From: an uncultured Flavobacteriales bacterium
GTDB taxonomy: Bacteria > Bacteroidota > Bacteroidia > Flavobacteriales_G > Salibacteraceae
Reading direction: 5' to 3'
Assembly: GCA_943788725.1 (NCBI GenBank)
Contig: CALSRJ010000003.1
Location: 1 to 64,000, forward strand
DNA length: 64,000 bases
The notes under the pieces were generated by a model. The model had not been told where the DNA came from and ran no database searches. It worked only from the letters and a program-made list of their open reading frames with translations. This document shows, piece by piece, positions 32,593 through 41,930 of the stretch (position 1 is its first letter; each line of letters begins with the position of its first letter). The translations under genes and the position numbers were made by a program.

Positions 32593-33285
32593 ATGGCGTT
32601 GATCCTTAACATTGAATCATCTACTACTGTTTGCTCGGTTTCTCTGGGGCAAGATGGGGTGGTTTTGTTTTCTCGCGAGGTAGATGAGGGGTATTCTCAT
32701 GCAGAGAACCTCGCAGTTTTCGTGGATGAAGTACTCAAAGCAAAGGGGATTACTACTAGGGAGCTCGACGCCGTATCGGTGAGTCGCGGCCCTGGTAGCT
32801 ACACGGGCTTGCGCATTGGCGTTAGCCTGGCGAAAGGGCTGTGTTACGGCGGTGAAGTGCCACTTTTATCCATTGATACACTCCAGTTGATGTGTTTGCA
32901 TCCCTTGGTTCAAAAGCAGTTTGCAGAGGGTGAGGCAGTATTGTGTCCTATGTTGGATGCGCGAAGAATGGAGGTCTACGCGGCGATATACGATTCTACC
33001 TTGCATATTCAGCGTGAAGTGGCTCCTGTGATTTTAGAGGAAGATTCTTTTCAGGAAGAACTGAAAAACGGTAAGGTTATTTTTTTTGGCAACGGTAGCG
33101 ATAAATTCAGGGAGTTGGTCAATCATCCCAATGCCAACTTCGTGGCGGAGGTAAGACCGTCTGCCTTGCTCATGGCTTCCTTGTCTGAAGAAGCATACCA
33201 GCAATCTGCTTTCGAAGACGTGGCCTATTTCGAACCCTTCTACTTGAAGGCGTTCCAAGGAACCACTCCCAAGAAGCGATTTTAG
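32593..33285 (+). CDS. tsaB: tRNA threonylcarbamoyladenosine biosynthesis protein TsaB
   Basis: 230 residues. The ASKHA-fold N-terminus ILNIESSTTVCSVSL is followed by EGYSHAENLAVFVDEVL, VSRGPGSYTGLRIGVSLAKG and CPMLDARRMEVYAAIYD, all standard TsaB blocks. TsaB is the inactive-homologue partner of TsaD and, with TsaE, transfers the threonylcarbamoyl group to A37 of tRNAs that read ANN codons. The C-terminal domain ends [16 protein letters not shown]. The gene follows the TolC gene by 42 bases and is convergent with the next gene, overlapping it by four bases. Confidence 0.93.
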   Translation: MALILNIESSTTVCSVSLGQDGVVLFSREVDEGYSHAENLAVFVDEVLKAKGITTRELDAVSVSRGPGSYTGLRIGVSLAKGLCYGGEVPLLSIDTLQLMCLHPLVQKQFAEGEAVLCPMLDARRMEVYAAIYDSTLHIQREVAPVILEEDSFQEELKNGKVIFFGNGSDKFRELVNHPNANFVAEVRPSALLMASLSEEAYQQSAFEDVAYFEPFYLKAFQGTTPKKRF

Positions 33286-34136
33286 CGGAAGGTATACCTG
33301 AATTCCCAGATTTCGAGATCCTGTGTCTCCGGGTCGATGATGATCCATCCCTTTGGTAACCCGTCGTTGTAGTATACTACGCTCCACTTTCTACAGGCTC
33401 CATCTTCACACCATTCTCCTTCGTCCTGCAAGGGTCGATCTGTGGAATAGGTCAGGGTGAACTCTGAACCTTGCTCGAGATTTCGGTGGGTGTATTCTGA
33501 AACCATTCGCTGACGGTAATGCCATTCTTCAGTGTATTGAACCCTCGCCCCCAGCCAAGACTCTCTTCCCTCAATGCCCTGAGGGCCGAAGGTTGTGATG
33601 ATGCGTTGGTAAGGTTTAGCGTTGATTCCACCGCGCATTTCAATTCGGATCTCATCTCCGTTGATGAGTTTTCGCAGGGTGCTGACCTGTTCCTGGGCGA
33701 TCTCCTGCCAGTCCATCGCCCCTCGTTTTACTTTGATGGTCTCGATGATGGTTGAATCGTTGATGTGGTCGTAACTGATTCTTCTTCGGTAGTTGCCAAC
33801 GCGTTCTGCCTTGGCTTGCAAGGCGCCGTTCATTCGAATCCAAGTGGTGCTCACGGTATCTGTGCTGCCATAGGGTCCAGGATTTACCTTTTGGAGGGAT
33901 GTGAGCTCTCCTTCTGGATCAAAATGGTAAATGACCCTTCGTCCGTCGTCGTAAATAGTCCTCGAGGAAGGTTTGCGCATCAAACGGATCGTTGCAGTCT
34001 CTATCCGCTTCGTTCTGACTATCTCTTCTGAAAAGGTGGGATAACGCGCTTCAATCAGGCGTCCAGGAATGATGGCCTGTGCAGTACATAGTGAGCTAAA
34101 GCTTGTCAGCGCCACCGCGATCATCCATCTGTTCAA
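33282..34136 (-). CDS. Secreted protein of unknown function
   Basis: About 284 residues from a TTG at 34136 giving [20 protein letters not shown], a plausible signal peptide; an ATG at 34124 is the alternative but lacks a basic N-region. The frame opens further to 34271 inside the upstream gene, which I reject. The mature part is beta-rich and polar, with [55 protein letters not shown] and a C-terminal [20 protein letters not shown]: repeated short strands like those of RHS/YD-type or toxin_WG-like antiparallel proteins. I do not recognise a family. It overlaps the end of the YyaL-type gene and so is probably co-transcribed with it. Confidence 0.65.
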   Translation of the reverse strand: MNRWMIAVALTSFSSLCTAQAIIPGRLIEARYPTFSEEIVRTKRIETATIRLMRKPSSRTIYDDGRRVIYHFDPEGELTSLQKVNPGPYGSTDTVSTTWIRMNGALQAKAERVGNYRRRISYDHINDSTIIETIKVKRGAMDWQEIAQEQVSTLRKLINGDEIRIEMRGGINAKPYQRIITTFGPQGIEGRESWLGARVQYTEEWHYRQRMVSEYTHRNLEQGSEFTLTYSTDRPLQDEGEWCEDGACRKWSVVYYNDGLPKGWIIIDPETQDLEIWEFRYTFR

Positions 34137-36243
34137 GTGCTTCCGATAGGGACTCAACGGGGAGTTGGCACGCGCCTTTGAGGCATACGTAGATGAGGGT
34201 CTTTCCTTCCACTTTTCGCTGTTCGAGTATGGGTATTGCTCCTTCATCCTTGCCACCGCAAAGCACGGCACCAGGTAAGTAGTGTTTGGTCAATGCCTTG
34301 CTTTTTTCTTCACAATCCTTACCAACAATTGCCACCTCATAGAAAGGGCTTGATTGCATGAGGCGTAACTGCATCCATTGACTGTGTCCGCTGGGATGTC
34401 GGCTGAAGTTGGGCTCTACATTGGCCAACATTTGTTCTGAAATGGTAGCCCATTCAGAATGGGAATAGAGCAGTCCGAGCTTGAAGAGACAAGTTGCCAT
34501 GACGGCGTTGGAAGCTGGAATTACGTTGTCGTGGATTTCAGCTTTCTTCGCAACGAGGGCGGGATCATCAGAAGACTTAAAGTAAAAGAACCCAGCGTCG
34601 TTTTGCTCAAAATGATCGACCACAAAGGTGGTGATGCGATGGGCTTCCGAAAGGTATTTTTGATCCATGGTGATTTCATGGAATTTGATCAAGGCCTCAC
34701 ATAAAAAGGCGTAGTCTTCGAGGTAGCCATTGATGGTTGATCGTCCATTCTTGTACGAGTGCCATAGGCCCCCATCTTCTTTCACTTGGTGCTTCAATAA
34801 GAATACGATATTTTCTTGTGCGAGCTGTAGAAATGGAGTCTCACCGGTGGCTGCAAAAGCATCCAACAATCCAGTAGTGGTCATCGCATTCCAACTGGTA
34901 AGCGATTTGTCATCCAGTCCGGGGCGGATGCGCTGTTCGCGCACTGAGAGTGCCGTGCTTTTGAAAGCGGAGATACGCTTGCGCATTGCTTCTACCTCTA
35001 GTCCTTCCTGCTCGGCGATGGCTTCATCACTCCCTTGGCGCATGAGGATGTATTGACCGTGTTCCCACCATCCGCGTTTATCGATATGGTAGTACGCTTG
35101 AATGAGGGGAAAGTCTGTGCCCGACAAGGCCTTGATCTCCTCCTCACTCCACACGTAGAATTTTCCTTCTTCCCCTTCGCTATCTGCGTCTAAGGCGGAA
35201 TAAAAAGCTCCGGTAGCATCCAACATTTCTCGCTCTAAAAAGCCCACAGTTTCAATAAGTACATCTCTGTAGAGTGGATTTCCACTGGTTTTGTAGGCGG
35301 CGGCGTATATAGAAAGCAATTGGCCATTGTCGTACAGCATTTTTTCAAAATGAGGCACCTTCCATATTTCATCCGTCGAGTACCGTGCAAACCCTCCACC
35401 CACTTGATCGTAGATTCCGCCGTGGGCCATTTTAGTGAGAGAGGTGTGTACAAATGCTAAGGCTTCCGGGTCATTGTTCTCCATTGCGAAGTGATGTAAG
35501 AAGAGCAAGTTATTCGGCATGGGGAATTTTGGAGCGCCTTGTCGTCCCCCTTCTTTGAGGTCGAACTGCTTTTGCCAGCGGCCCACAGCTGCGTTGACCG
35601 TATCGTTCTTGAACTTGTCTGGGATGGCTTGCACTGGCATTTCATCCATCATGTGGATTCCCTCTGTCAGTTTGTCGGCGTATTCCACCACTTTATCTCG
35701 GTCTTCCTTGTAGATGCTTTGTACTTGCTGCAGAAGTTTGAGCCATTGATCTTTTGGGAAGTAGGTTCCTCCATGGAAGGGTCGGCCGTCGGGCAAGGCG
35801 AAACAGTTCAAGGGCCAGCCGCCGCGGCCGGTCATTAGCTGAACCGCATCCATGTATACTTGATCGATGTCGGGACGTTCTTCGCGGTCTACTTTGATGC
35901 AGACAAAATGCTCATCCATAAATTGTGCAACCCCCGTGTCTTCGAAACTCTCATGTTCCATCACGTGGCACCAATGGCAAGCGCTGTAGCCAATACTGAT
36001 CAAAAGGGGTTTGTCTTCTGCTTTTGCTTTAGCCAAGGCCTCTTCTCCCCATGGCATCCAATCTACAGGGTTGTGTGCATGTTGAAGCAGGTAGGGACTC
36101 GTCTCGTGGATCAGTGCGTTGGTATATGCTTCGGGCATTGCAGTTGTGTGTCGATGGGTGCAGGTAGTGCAGGTAAGAGCAAAGGTGACAAGAAGGAAGG
36201 TCATCCGCAATAATGGACGCTTGTATGCAGCGATTAGGATCAT
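34096..36243 (-). CDS. YyaL-type protein: thioredoxin-like (DUF255) plus glycosidase-like barrel
   Basis: 715 residues. An N-terminal lipoprotein-like signal ([15 protein letters not shown] from Met-14) suggests export, unusual for the family, whose members mostly start at the thioredoxin domain; the start may be 36243 or 36204. The DUF255 thioredoxin-like domain opens with [20 protein letters not shown] and has its CHWCHVME motif (Cys-His-Trp-Cys), then [20 protein letters not shown] and [15 protein letters not shown]. The C-terminal two thirds are an (alpha/alpha)6-like barrel ([55 protein letters not shown]). The human relative is SPATA20. The reaction is unknown; redox or sugar-related activity has been proposed. 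Confidence 0.88.
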   Translation of the reverse strand: MILIAAYKRPLLRMTFLLVTFALTCTTCTHRHTTAMPEAYTNALIHETSPYLLQHAHNPVDWMPWGEEALAKAKAEDKPLLISIGYSACHWCHVMEHESFEDTGVAQFMDEHFVCIKVDREERPDIDQVYMDAVQLMTGRGGWPLNCFALPDGRPFHGGTYFPKDQWLKLLQQVQSIYKEDRDKVVEYADKLTEGIHMMDEMPVQAIPDKFKNDTVNAAVGRWQKQFDLKEGGRQGAPKFPMPNNLLFLHHFAMENNDPEALAFVHTSLTKMAHGGIYDQVGGGFARYSTDEIWKVPHFEKMLYDNGQLLSIYAAAYKTSGNPLYRDVLIETVGFLEREMLDATGAFYSALDADSEGEEGKFYVWSEEEIKALSGTDFPLIQAYYHIDKRGWWEHGQYILMRQGSDEAIAEQEGLEVEAMRKRISAFKSTALSVREQRIRPGLDDKSLTSWNAMTTTGLLDAFAATGETPFLQLAQENIVFLLKHQVKEDGGLWHSYKNGRSTINGYLEDYAFLCEALIKFHEITMDQKYLSEAHRITTFVVDHFEQNDAGFFYFKSSDDPALVAKKAEIHDNVIPASNAVMATCLFKLGLLYSHSEWATISEQMLANVEPNFSRHPSGHSQWMQLRLMQSSPFYEVAIVGKDCEEKSKALTKHYLPGAVLCGGKDEGAIPILEQRKVEGKTLIYVCLKGACQLPVESLSEALEQMDDRGGADKL

Positions 36244-36400
36244 GAGCGAATGATAAAAGGGGCGAGCGGCAGGGACATCCTCACGAAAGTGCTTGTTTTA
36301 ATAGAGATTTTCGAATTGGATATGGAATGACGCACTTTCTTTCAGTGAAAGGAAAAGACCCTTTAGGTGCTTCCAAAGGAGGGGCGATTGCTCTAGGTAG

Positions 36401-37018
36401 CTATTTCCCTTCGGTGACTTGCTCCGCAACCTTGATACAATAATCAATGTAGTTCAAGACTTCTTCCCGGCCTGACTTTGAACTAGCCGAGGTGTAGAAG
36501 AAGGGAGGGAGGGTTTCCCAATCTTCGAGCATGCGTTTGTGGTAAACGTCTTTGTTCTTTTTGAGCTCTGAACTTGAAAGCTTGTCGAGCTTGGTCATAA
36601 TGATCGAAAACGGAATGCCGTTCTGCCCTAACCAATTCATGAATTCTAGGTCTGAAGGTTGAGGGGCGTGCCTCGAATCTATCAAGACAAAGGCATTGAT
36701 CATGTTTTCTCGTTTCTCGAAATAGTTGTAGATCATCTTCATGAACGTCTTCCGATCTGTCTTGGATACCTTAGCGTAGCCGTATCCCGGCAGGTCTACC
36801 AAGTACCAAGCCTTATTGATCAAAAAGTGGTTGATCAGTCTGGTTTTTCCCGGGGATCCTGAAGTTTTGGCTAAGTCTTTTCGGTCGAGAAGCATATTGA
36901 TCAAGCTGGACTTCCCGACGTTGGACCTTCCGATGAATGCGAATTCAGGGAGTGTAGTCTCCGGGCATTCAGAAGGTTTGGAGGAGCTTTTTTCGAAAGC
37001 CGACAGTTTGATCACCAT
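36401..37018 (-). CDS. engB: Ribosome biogenesis GTPase YihA/YsxC
   Basis: 205 residues. All G motifs are present: G1 GRSNVGKSSLIN, G2 Thr region TSGSPGKTRLIN, G3 VDLPGYGYAKV, G4 TKLDKL and G5 SASSKSG. EngB helps assemble the 50S subunit and is essential in many bacteria. The ATG overlaps the stop of the upstream hydrolase gene (TGATG), so the pair is co-translated. A family feature, the C-terminal EEVLNYIDYCIK helix, is intact. There is no signal or membrane segment. Confidence 0.94.
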   Translation of the reverse strand: MVIKLSAFEKSSSKPSECPETTLPEFAFIGRSNVGKSSLINMLLDRKDLAKTSGSPGKTRLINHFLINKAWYLVDLPGYGYAKVSKTDRKTFMKMIYNYFEKRENMINAFVLIDSRHAPQPSDLEFMNWLGQNGIPFSIIMTKLDKLSSSELKKNKDVYHKRMLEDWETLPPFFYTSASSKSGREEVLNYIDYCIKVAEQVTEGK

Positions 37019-37788
37019 CAGGCGGCGACTTCAAACCTTTCTTCCAGCCACTTAGAGAGCTGAGTGTTGAACTCAAAGGGTTGCTCCATCATTGGCGCGT
37101 GGCCGCACTGATCTACCCAATAGAGATCTGCATCAGGAAGCAGTTCGGCAAACTCCTCGGCTACATCCGGAGGGGTGATCGTATCATTCTTTCCCCAAAT
37201 GAGACACACGGGTACATCCATCTTTGGGAGTTCGCTCGCCATATTGTGTCGGATGGCTGACTTTGCCAAGGAGATGATGCGAACCGTCTTGCCCTTGTCA
37301 TTTACGATGTCGAAACATTCATCTACGAGGACCTTGGTGGCGTGCTTTGGGTCGTAAAAAGTGACGGCTACTTTTTCCTTCACGTAGTCGTAGTTGCCGC
37401 GTTTAGGGAAAGAGCCGCCAAGTGTGTTTTCGTAGAGCCCGCTGCTTCCCGTAAGGATTAGGCTTTTTACTCGATCTAAGTGCTTCGAAGCATAGACCAG
37501 CGCAACATGCCCACCAAGGGAATTCCCTAGCAGGTGTGCTTTCTCAATCTTCTTGAAATCCATGAAGTCCGCAAGGAACCGCGCCAAATTCTTGACGTTG
37601 GTGTCGATGATCGGCATCGTGTACAGGGGCATCATGGGAATGATGACCTTAAAGTTCTTTGTGAAATGTTCGAATACGCCTTTGAAGTTGCTTAGTGCGC
37701 CGAATAGTCCGTGCAGGACAACGATCGGCTCGCCTTCGCCTTCTTCGATATAGCTGAATCCTCCTTCTTCAATGATGCTCACATCCAT
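37018..37788 (-). CDS. Alpha/beta hydrolase
   Basis: 256 residues from the ATG at 37788 (MDVSIIEEGGFSYIEEG); the frame extends to 37836 but the added residues do not look like the family. The fold is typical: VVLHGLFGALSNF (oxyanion HG), the nucleophile Ser in LLGNSLGGHVAL, acid Asp in IWGKNDTITPP and His in DQCGHAPMMEQP. The residue after the nucleophile (LGG) and short cap are like MhpC or BioH-type carboxylesterases, but the substrate is not clear. It heads a two-gene unit with engB and diverges from the dcw operon, the 236-base gap between them carrying the mraZ control region. Confidence 0.88.
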   Translation of the reverse strand: MDVSIIEEGGFSYIEEGEGEPIVVLHGLFGALSNFKGVFEHFTKNFKVIIPMMPLYTMPIIDTNVKNLARFLADFMDFKKIEKAHLLGNSLGGHVALVYASKHLDRVKSLILTGSSGLYENTLGGSFPKRGNYDYVKEKVAVTFYDPKHATKVLVDECFDIVNDKGKTVRIISLAKSAIRHNMASELPKMDVPVCLIWGKNDTITPPDVAEEFAELLPDADLYWVDQCGHAPMMEQPFEFNTQLSKWLEERFEVAA

Positions 37789-38006
37789 GATGGTCACTGG
37801 CTTTTGCAGGTAGCCAAAAATAAAGAATTTGACCAATGAGCCTCCAATTGGTTTTCAGCATGTGAACAGACAGGTGTTAACAGCGCTCTTTGTTGATCAA
37901 AATCCAATACCGGCTTTGTTCCACTTCTTCCCACTGCTTTAAAGCCTTATAAAACTTAATAGTTTAGACTAAGGAAGTTAATTTATCGTTTGATTTATTA
38001 ACAATA

Positions 38007-38031
38007 TGGTAATTGGTGGTAAAATGTGGTA
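38007..38031 (+). promoter_or_regulatory. MraZ operator: three TGGTA boxes at 10-bp period
   Basis: TGGTA occurs at 38007, 38017 and 38027, each separated by exactly five bases. MraZ proteins are known to repress their own dcw operon by binding three or four short G-rich direct repeats with 5-bp spacers upstream of mraZ, so position, spacing and repeat type all fit. A -7-like TACTTTTA lies at 38041-38048, ten bases further on, so bound MraZ would cover the promoter. Confidence 0.75.
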
Positions 38032-38040
38032 GAATTGACT

Positions 38041-38048
38041 TACTTTTA
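38041..38048 (+). promoter_or_regulatory. Probable dcw operon -7 box (TACTTTTA)
   Basis: One base off the TAnnTTTG consensus, 24 bases before the mraZ ATG and directly after the MraZ boxes. It is the best promoter candidate for the 16-kb operon; the weak last base may suit regulated expression. Confidence 0.4.
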
Positions 38049-38072
38049 CCCCTCAATTAGCGCAACTCTTTC

Positions 38073-38540
38073 ATGACTAGCTTATTAGGAGAATACGAAT
38101 GCAAGCTTGACAGCAAGTCAAGGTTCCTTTTGCCGGCAGGTCTGCGTAAGCAGATCGACCCCGCAGCGAAGGAGCAATTCGTCATGAATAGAGGCTTTGA
38201 AGGGTGTTTGGTCCTTTATCCGGTCAATGAGTGGGAGAAAATCAGCAAGACCCTGCGTGGACTTAACCTCTTTGTGGCCAAGAACCGAACATTTTACCGT
38301 CAATTCCACAACGGGGCGACGACGGTTGGCTTGGATAATAATGGAAGGGTCCTCGTGCCTAAGACGCTGATGAAGTTCGCGCACATCGATAAAGAAGCAG
38401 TGCTGTTTGCCTACGCAGACCGGATTGAATTGTGGGCAAAGGAGAAGTACGATGCAATCATGGAGCAAGATTCTGAAGCATTTGCCATACTGGCTGAAGA
38501 AGTCATGGGGAGCTTAGATGATGGTCCTGATTTGGAATGA
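38073..38540 (+). CDS. mraZ: Transcriptional regulator MraZ
   Basis: 155 residues with two AbrB-like swapped-hairpin MraZ domains: LLGEYECKLDSKSRFLLPAG with LVLYPVNEWEKISKTL, then NGATTVGLDNNGRVLVPKTL with LFAYADRIELWAKEKYD. The DSKSRFLLP and DNNGRVLVP copies are the DxxGR DNA-binding signature; the first has SKSR in place of xKGR. MraZ forms a ring-shaped oligomer and represses the dcw operon by binding direct repeats, which are present 40 bases upstream. It starts the operon, and rsmH begins one base after its stop. Confidence 0.95.
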   Translation: MTSLLGEYECKLDSKSRFLLPAGLRKQIDPAAKEQFVMNRGFEGCLVLYPVNEWEKISKTLRGLNLFVAKNRTFYRQFHNGATTVGLDNNGRVLVPKTLMKFAHIDKEAVLFAYADRIELWAKEKYDAIMEQDSEAFAILAEEVMGSLDDGPDLE

Positions 38541-38541
38541 T

Positions 38542-39438
38542 ATGACGTATCACACGACAGTTCTTTTACATGAGGGCGTAAACGCGTTGAAGGTGGATCC
38601 TGCTGGGGTGTATGTAGATGTAACCCTAGGTGCTGGAGGGCATAGTCGTGAGATTTTGAAGCAACTCGGGACAGGCGGAAGGCTCTTTGGTTTTGATCAG
38701 GATGCTGACGCAGTTCGGAATCAACCTGAGGATGACCGCTTTGAATTGTGCTTTGGCAATTTCAGGTTCACCAAGCAATTCCTCTTAGCAAAGGGAGTGG
38801 AGAAGGTGGATGGAATCATTGCAGATCTCGGAGTATCTGGATTCCAGTTCGACGAAGCGACGAGGGGCTTCTCCTTTCGGTTTGATGCGAAATTGGATAT
38901 GCGCATGAATGCTTCCCAAGAGAAGGATGCGATTCAGGTCGTGAACGATTATGAAGAGGGTGATTTGATCAGGATCTTCAAAAGGTATGGCGAGTCAGGA
39001 TTTGCCAAGCCTATCGCAAGGAGAATCGCGAGACAGCGATTGGAAAAAAGGATTGAAACGACAAAGGACCTGGTGAAGTTGGTGGAGGCGGTGGTTCCAG
39101 AACGAAAAGTGAAGGGAGAGCTTCCGAAGATTTTTCAGGCGATCCGAATAGAGGTGAATGATGAGTTGGAGGTGTTGCAGGCATTTCTGTTGCAAGTTCC
39201 AGATCTGTTGAAGTCGAAAGGGCGATTGGTGGTGTTGAGCTACCACTCTTTAGAAGATCGGTTGGTAAAGCATTTTCTCCGTTCAGGAAATTTTGATGAT
39301 GTGCAAGAGAAAGACATCTACGGAAATGTGCTCCGCCCCATGGACCAAGAAGGAAAAGTGATTGCGCCCTCCGAAACGGAGATTGAAGAAAACCCAAGAG
39401 CGCGTAGCGCCAAAATGAGAATAGGAGTAAAAAGATAA
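38542..39438 (+). CDS. rsmH: 16S rRNA (cytosine(1402)-N4)-methyltransferase
   Basis: 298 residues from the ATG at 38542, one base past the mraZ stop; an earlier frame start at 38518 overlaps mraZ and is rejected. It begins MTYHTTVLLHEGVNALKVDP, with the SAM-binding VDVTLGAGGHSREIL, then DGIIADLGVSGFQFDEATRG and RLVVLSYHSLEDRLVKHF, the standard RsmH/MraW signatures. The enzyme methylates N4 of C1402 in the 16S rRNA decoding centre. The C-terminus ARSAKMRIGVKR is typical. The FtsL-like gene follows with no gap. Confidence 0.96.
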   Translation: MTYHTTVLLHEGVNALKVDPAGVYVDVTLGAGGHSREILKQLGTGGRLFGFDQDADAVRNQPEDDRFELCFGNFRFTKQFLLAKGVEKVDGIIADLGVSGFQFDEATRGFSFRFDAKLDMRMNASQEKDAIQVVNDYEEGDLIRIFKRYGESGFAKPIARRIARQRLEKRIETTKDLVKLVEAVVPERKVKGELPKIFQAIRIEVNDELEVLQAFLLQVPDLLKSKGRLVVLSYHSLEDRLVKHFLRSGNFDDVQEKDIYGNVLRPMDQEGKVIAPSETEIEENPRARSAKMRIGVKR

Positions 39439-39807
39439 ATGGAAGACAAGGCGGCAAATAAGGAAACGAAGCGCAACCCAGTTGCAATGCTTCTGTCCGG
39501 CCGCTTGCTCACGCAAGACGCGGTGGTGAAACACCTTCCCTATCTCCTCTTCATGGCCTTCATAGGATTGATCTACATCGCCAATGGTTACTTGGCCGAA
39601 GCTTCTGTTCGCAAGATCAACACCACCCAACAAGAGATCAAAGAGTTGCGCTCTGAGCAAATCAGCATCAAGAGTGAACTCAATAATACCATCATTGAGT
39701 CTGAGCTGAACAAGATCATTCAAGAGCGACAGCTCGGATTGACCGAATCGTTCGATCCACCCAAGAAAATCGTGCTCGAGTCATCTGAATTTGAAGAAAT
39801 CAACTGA
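39439..39807 (+). CDS. FtsL-like cell division protein
   Basis: 122 residues. A basic cytoplasmic N-terminus (NKETKRNPVAMLLSGRLL) leads to one transmembrane helix (HLPYLLFMAFIGLIYIANGY), then a coiled coil (VRKINTTQQEIKELRSEQIS, IKSELNNTIIESELNKIIQE) and a short acidic tail. This bitopic layout and the position between rsmH and ftsI identify it as FtsL, which joins FtsQ and FtsB in controlling septal wall synthesis. Sequence similarity to E. coli FtsL is low, as usual. Its stop overlaps the ftsI start (TGATG). Confidence 0.88.
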   Translation: MEDKAANKETKRNPVAMLLSGRLLTQDAVVKHLPYLLFMAFIGLIYIANGYLAEASVRKINTTQQEIKELRSEQISIKSELNNTIIESELNKIIQERQLGLTESFDPPKKIVLESSEFEEIN

Positions 39808-41930
39808 TGGCGAATCCAGTTAATAAAGAGATGTTGACGAGATCCTATGTGGTCTACATGGCTATCGCTCTTTTGGGTTGTGCCATTCTTGGAAAGGCCA
39901 TCTACATTCAGGTGGTGGAAGGAGCTTATTGGAGAGAGAAGGCAGAGAATCTTACTACGGTTTACCGAGACATTGAGGCGGTACGCGGAAACATCTACTC
40001 CGATGACGGAAGTATGTTGGCTACCTCCATTCCAATCTACGAAGTACGCATGGATCTGAATGCCGACGGGCTGACCGATGAGGTCTTCAATGCTGAAGTT
40101 GATTCGCTCTCAATAGATCTTGCCGGTCTTTTTAAGAATCAATCTCCGCTAGAATGGAAGCGTCAATTGGTGTCTGCCCGGCAGAAGGGAGAGCGCTACC
40201 ATTTGATCAAGCGCAACGTGAAGTTTCATCAGATGAAGGCCTTGCGCGACTTCCCCATTTTCGAACGCGGACGGTACAAGGGTGGGTTAATTGTGCTCCA
40301 GCAGAACAAACGCGAGCGCCCCTTTCGTATGCTGGCCGCTCGGACCATTGGTTACGATCGAGAAGGGATAGCCCCCGTGGGGTTAGAAGGTGCCTACCGA
40401 GCTGAACTCGGTGGAGTGAGTGGGAAGCGACTCATGCAAAAGATTTCTGGGGGTTTGTGGATGCCCATCAATGACGAGAACGAAGTAGAGCCGCAGGACG
40501 GCTATGACGTACATACGACCATCAATCTGAACATTCAAGACGTCGCCGAAAATGCCCTGCTGGATCAGCTCAAACGCCATGACGCAGATCACGGATGTGT
40601 CATTCTCATGGAGGTCGAAACGGGCGAAATCAAAGCCATCGCTAACCTGAGCAAGGATGACGATGGTGACTATTACGAATACTACAACTACGCAATCGGC
40701 GAAAGCGCGGAGCCTGGCTCCACGTTCAAACTGCCATCCCTTATCGTGGCATTGGAAGACGGGTACATCGATCTAAACGATAGTGTGGATGCCGGTAATG
40801 GCGAAGCGGAATTCTTTGGCGAAAGAATGCGGGATTCCAAAGAAGGGGGTTACGGTAAGATCTCTGTAGAAGATGTGTTTGCCCTTTCCTCAAACATTGG
40901 GGTGATGCGCTTGATAGAGAAGTACTACGCGAACGAGCCCGCTAAGTTCATCAAAGGTCTGCGAAAGCTAGGCTTGGGCGATATGGTTGGCTTGGAGATC
41001 GCAGGAGAAGGAGCGCCGTTGATCAAGGATCCATCCGACAAGTCTTGGTCGCTCATCTCTTACCTGTGGACAAGCATCGGATACGAGGTAAAAATGACCC
41101 CGATGCAAATCCTGACGTTTTATAACGCCATTGCAAATGACGGCACGATGGTAAAGCCAAAGTTCGTACGAAAGATCACCGACAAGAGTTCCACCATCAA
41201 GGAGTTTGACTCAGCGGTCATCGAAGAGAAGGTTTGCTCGGCAAAGACCGTGAAAGCAGCGCGTCAGTTGTTGGAAGCGGTGGTTGATCACGGAACGGCT
41301 AAGAACCTAAAGAATAAAAACTATTCCATCGCCGGAAAGACTGGAACCGCTCGGGTTGCTCAATCCAGTGATGGCTATTCAGGGTACGGAACAACGATCA
41401 CGTATCAAGCTTCGTTTGCGGGTTACTTCCCAGCGAATGACCCGAAGTACAGCTGTATCGTCGTGGTCAATGCGCCAAACAGAAGTGTCTACTACGCGAG
41501 CCATGTGGCGGGACCAATCTTCTCCGAGATTGCCGATAAGATCTATGCAACCAGTATTAAGTTCCACGATGAACTGAAGTCTACAGAAGAGATCACTTCT
41601 ACCACCAAAATTCCAGTGTCAAAAAGTGGCAACCAACGCGACCTGCAAAAAGTGTTTGCGGGCATTGACGTAAAGGTGGAGTCCGACAACCTCGACAACC
41701 TGTGGGTGGTGACCCAAACCGGACATGACAAAGTGGAAATGGGTAGAAGAAGCATCGTAGATAACATGGTGCCCAATGTGCTAGGGATGTCAGCTCAGGA
41801 TGCTGTATTCCTCCTTGAAAATTCCGGACTTAAGGTTCAATTGCGAGGCAGAGGAATGATCAAGAAACAATCTGTAGCGCCAGGAGAAGTAGTAAGGCGC
41901 GGACAACAGATCACATTAGAATTATCGTGA
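39807..41930 (+). CDS. ftsI: Septal peptidoglycan transpeptidase FtsI (PBP3/SpoVD-like) with PASTA domain
   Basis: 707 residues. A single N-terminal membrane helix (YVVYMAIALLGCAILGKAIY) is followed by a PBP dimerisation domain (VRGNIYSDDGSMLATSIPIY) and the transpeptidase domain with all three motifs: STFK in AEPGSTFKLPS, SSN in FALSSNIGVM and KTGT in AGKTGTARVAQ. The C-terminal 70 residues form one PASTA domain (VPNVLGMSAQDAVFLLENSG ... VAPGEVVRRGQQITL), common in Bacteroidota FtsI but absent from E. coli. It cross-links septal peptidoglycan with FtsW. The stop overlaps the murE start (GTGA). Confidence 0.95.
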   Translation: MANPVNKEMLTRSYVVYMAIALLGCAILGKAIYIQVVEGAYWREKAENLTTVYRDIEAVRGNIYSDDGSMLATSIPIYEVRMDLNADGLTDEVFNAEVDSLSIDLAGLFKNQSPLEWKRQLVSARQKGERYHLIKRNVKFHQMKALRDFPIFERGRYKGGLIVLQQNKRERPFRMLAARTIGYDREGIAPVGLEGAYRAELGGVSGKRLMQKISGGLWMPINDENEVEPQDGYDVHTTINLNIQDVAENALLDQLKRHDADHGCVILMEVETGEIKAIANLSKDDDGDYYEYYNYAIGESAEPGSTFKLPSLIVALEDGYIDLNDSVDAGNGEAEFFGERMRDSKEGGYGKISVEDVFALSSNIGVMRLIEKYYANEPAKFIKGLRKLGLGDMVGLEIAGEGAPLIKDPSDKSWSLISYLWTSIGYEVKMTPMQILTFYNAIANDGTMVKPKFVRKITDKSSTIKEFDSAVIEEKVCSAKTVKAARQLLEAVVDHGTAKNLKNKNYSIAGKTGTARVAQSSDGYSGYGTTITYQASFAGYFPANDPKYSCIVVVNAPNRSVYYASHVAGPIFSEIADKIYATSIKFHDELKSTEEITSTTKIPVSKSGNQRDLQKVFAGIDVKVESDNLDNLWVVTQTGHDKVEMGRRSIVDNMVPNVLGMSAQDAVFLLENSGLKVQLRGRGMIKKQSVAPGEVVRRGQQITLELS

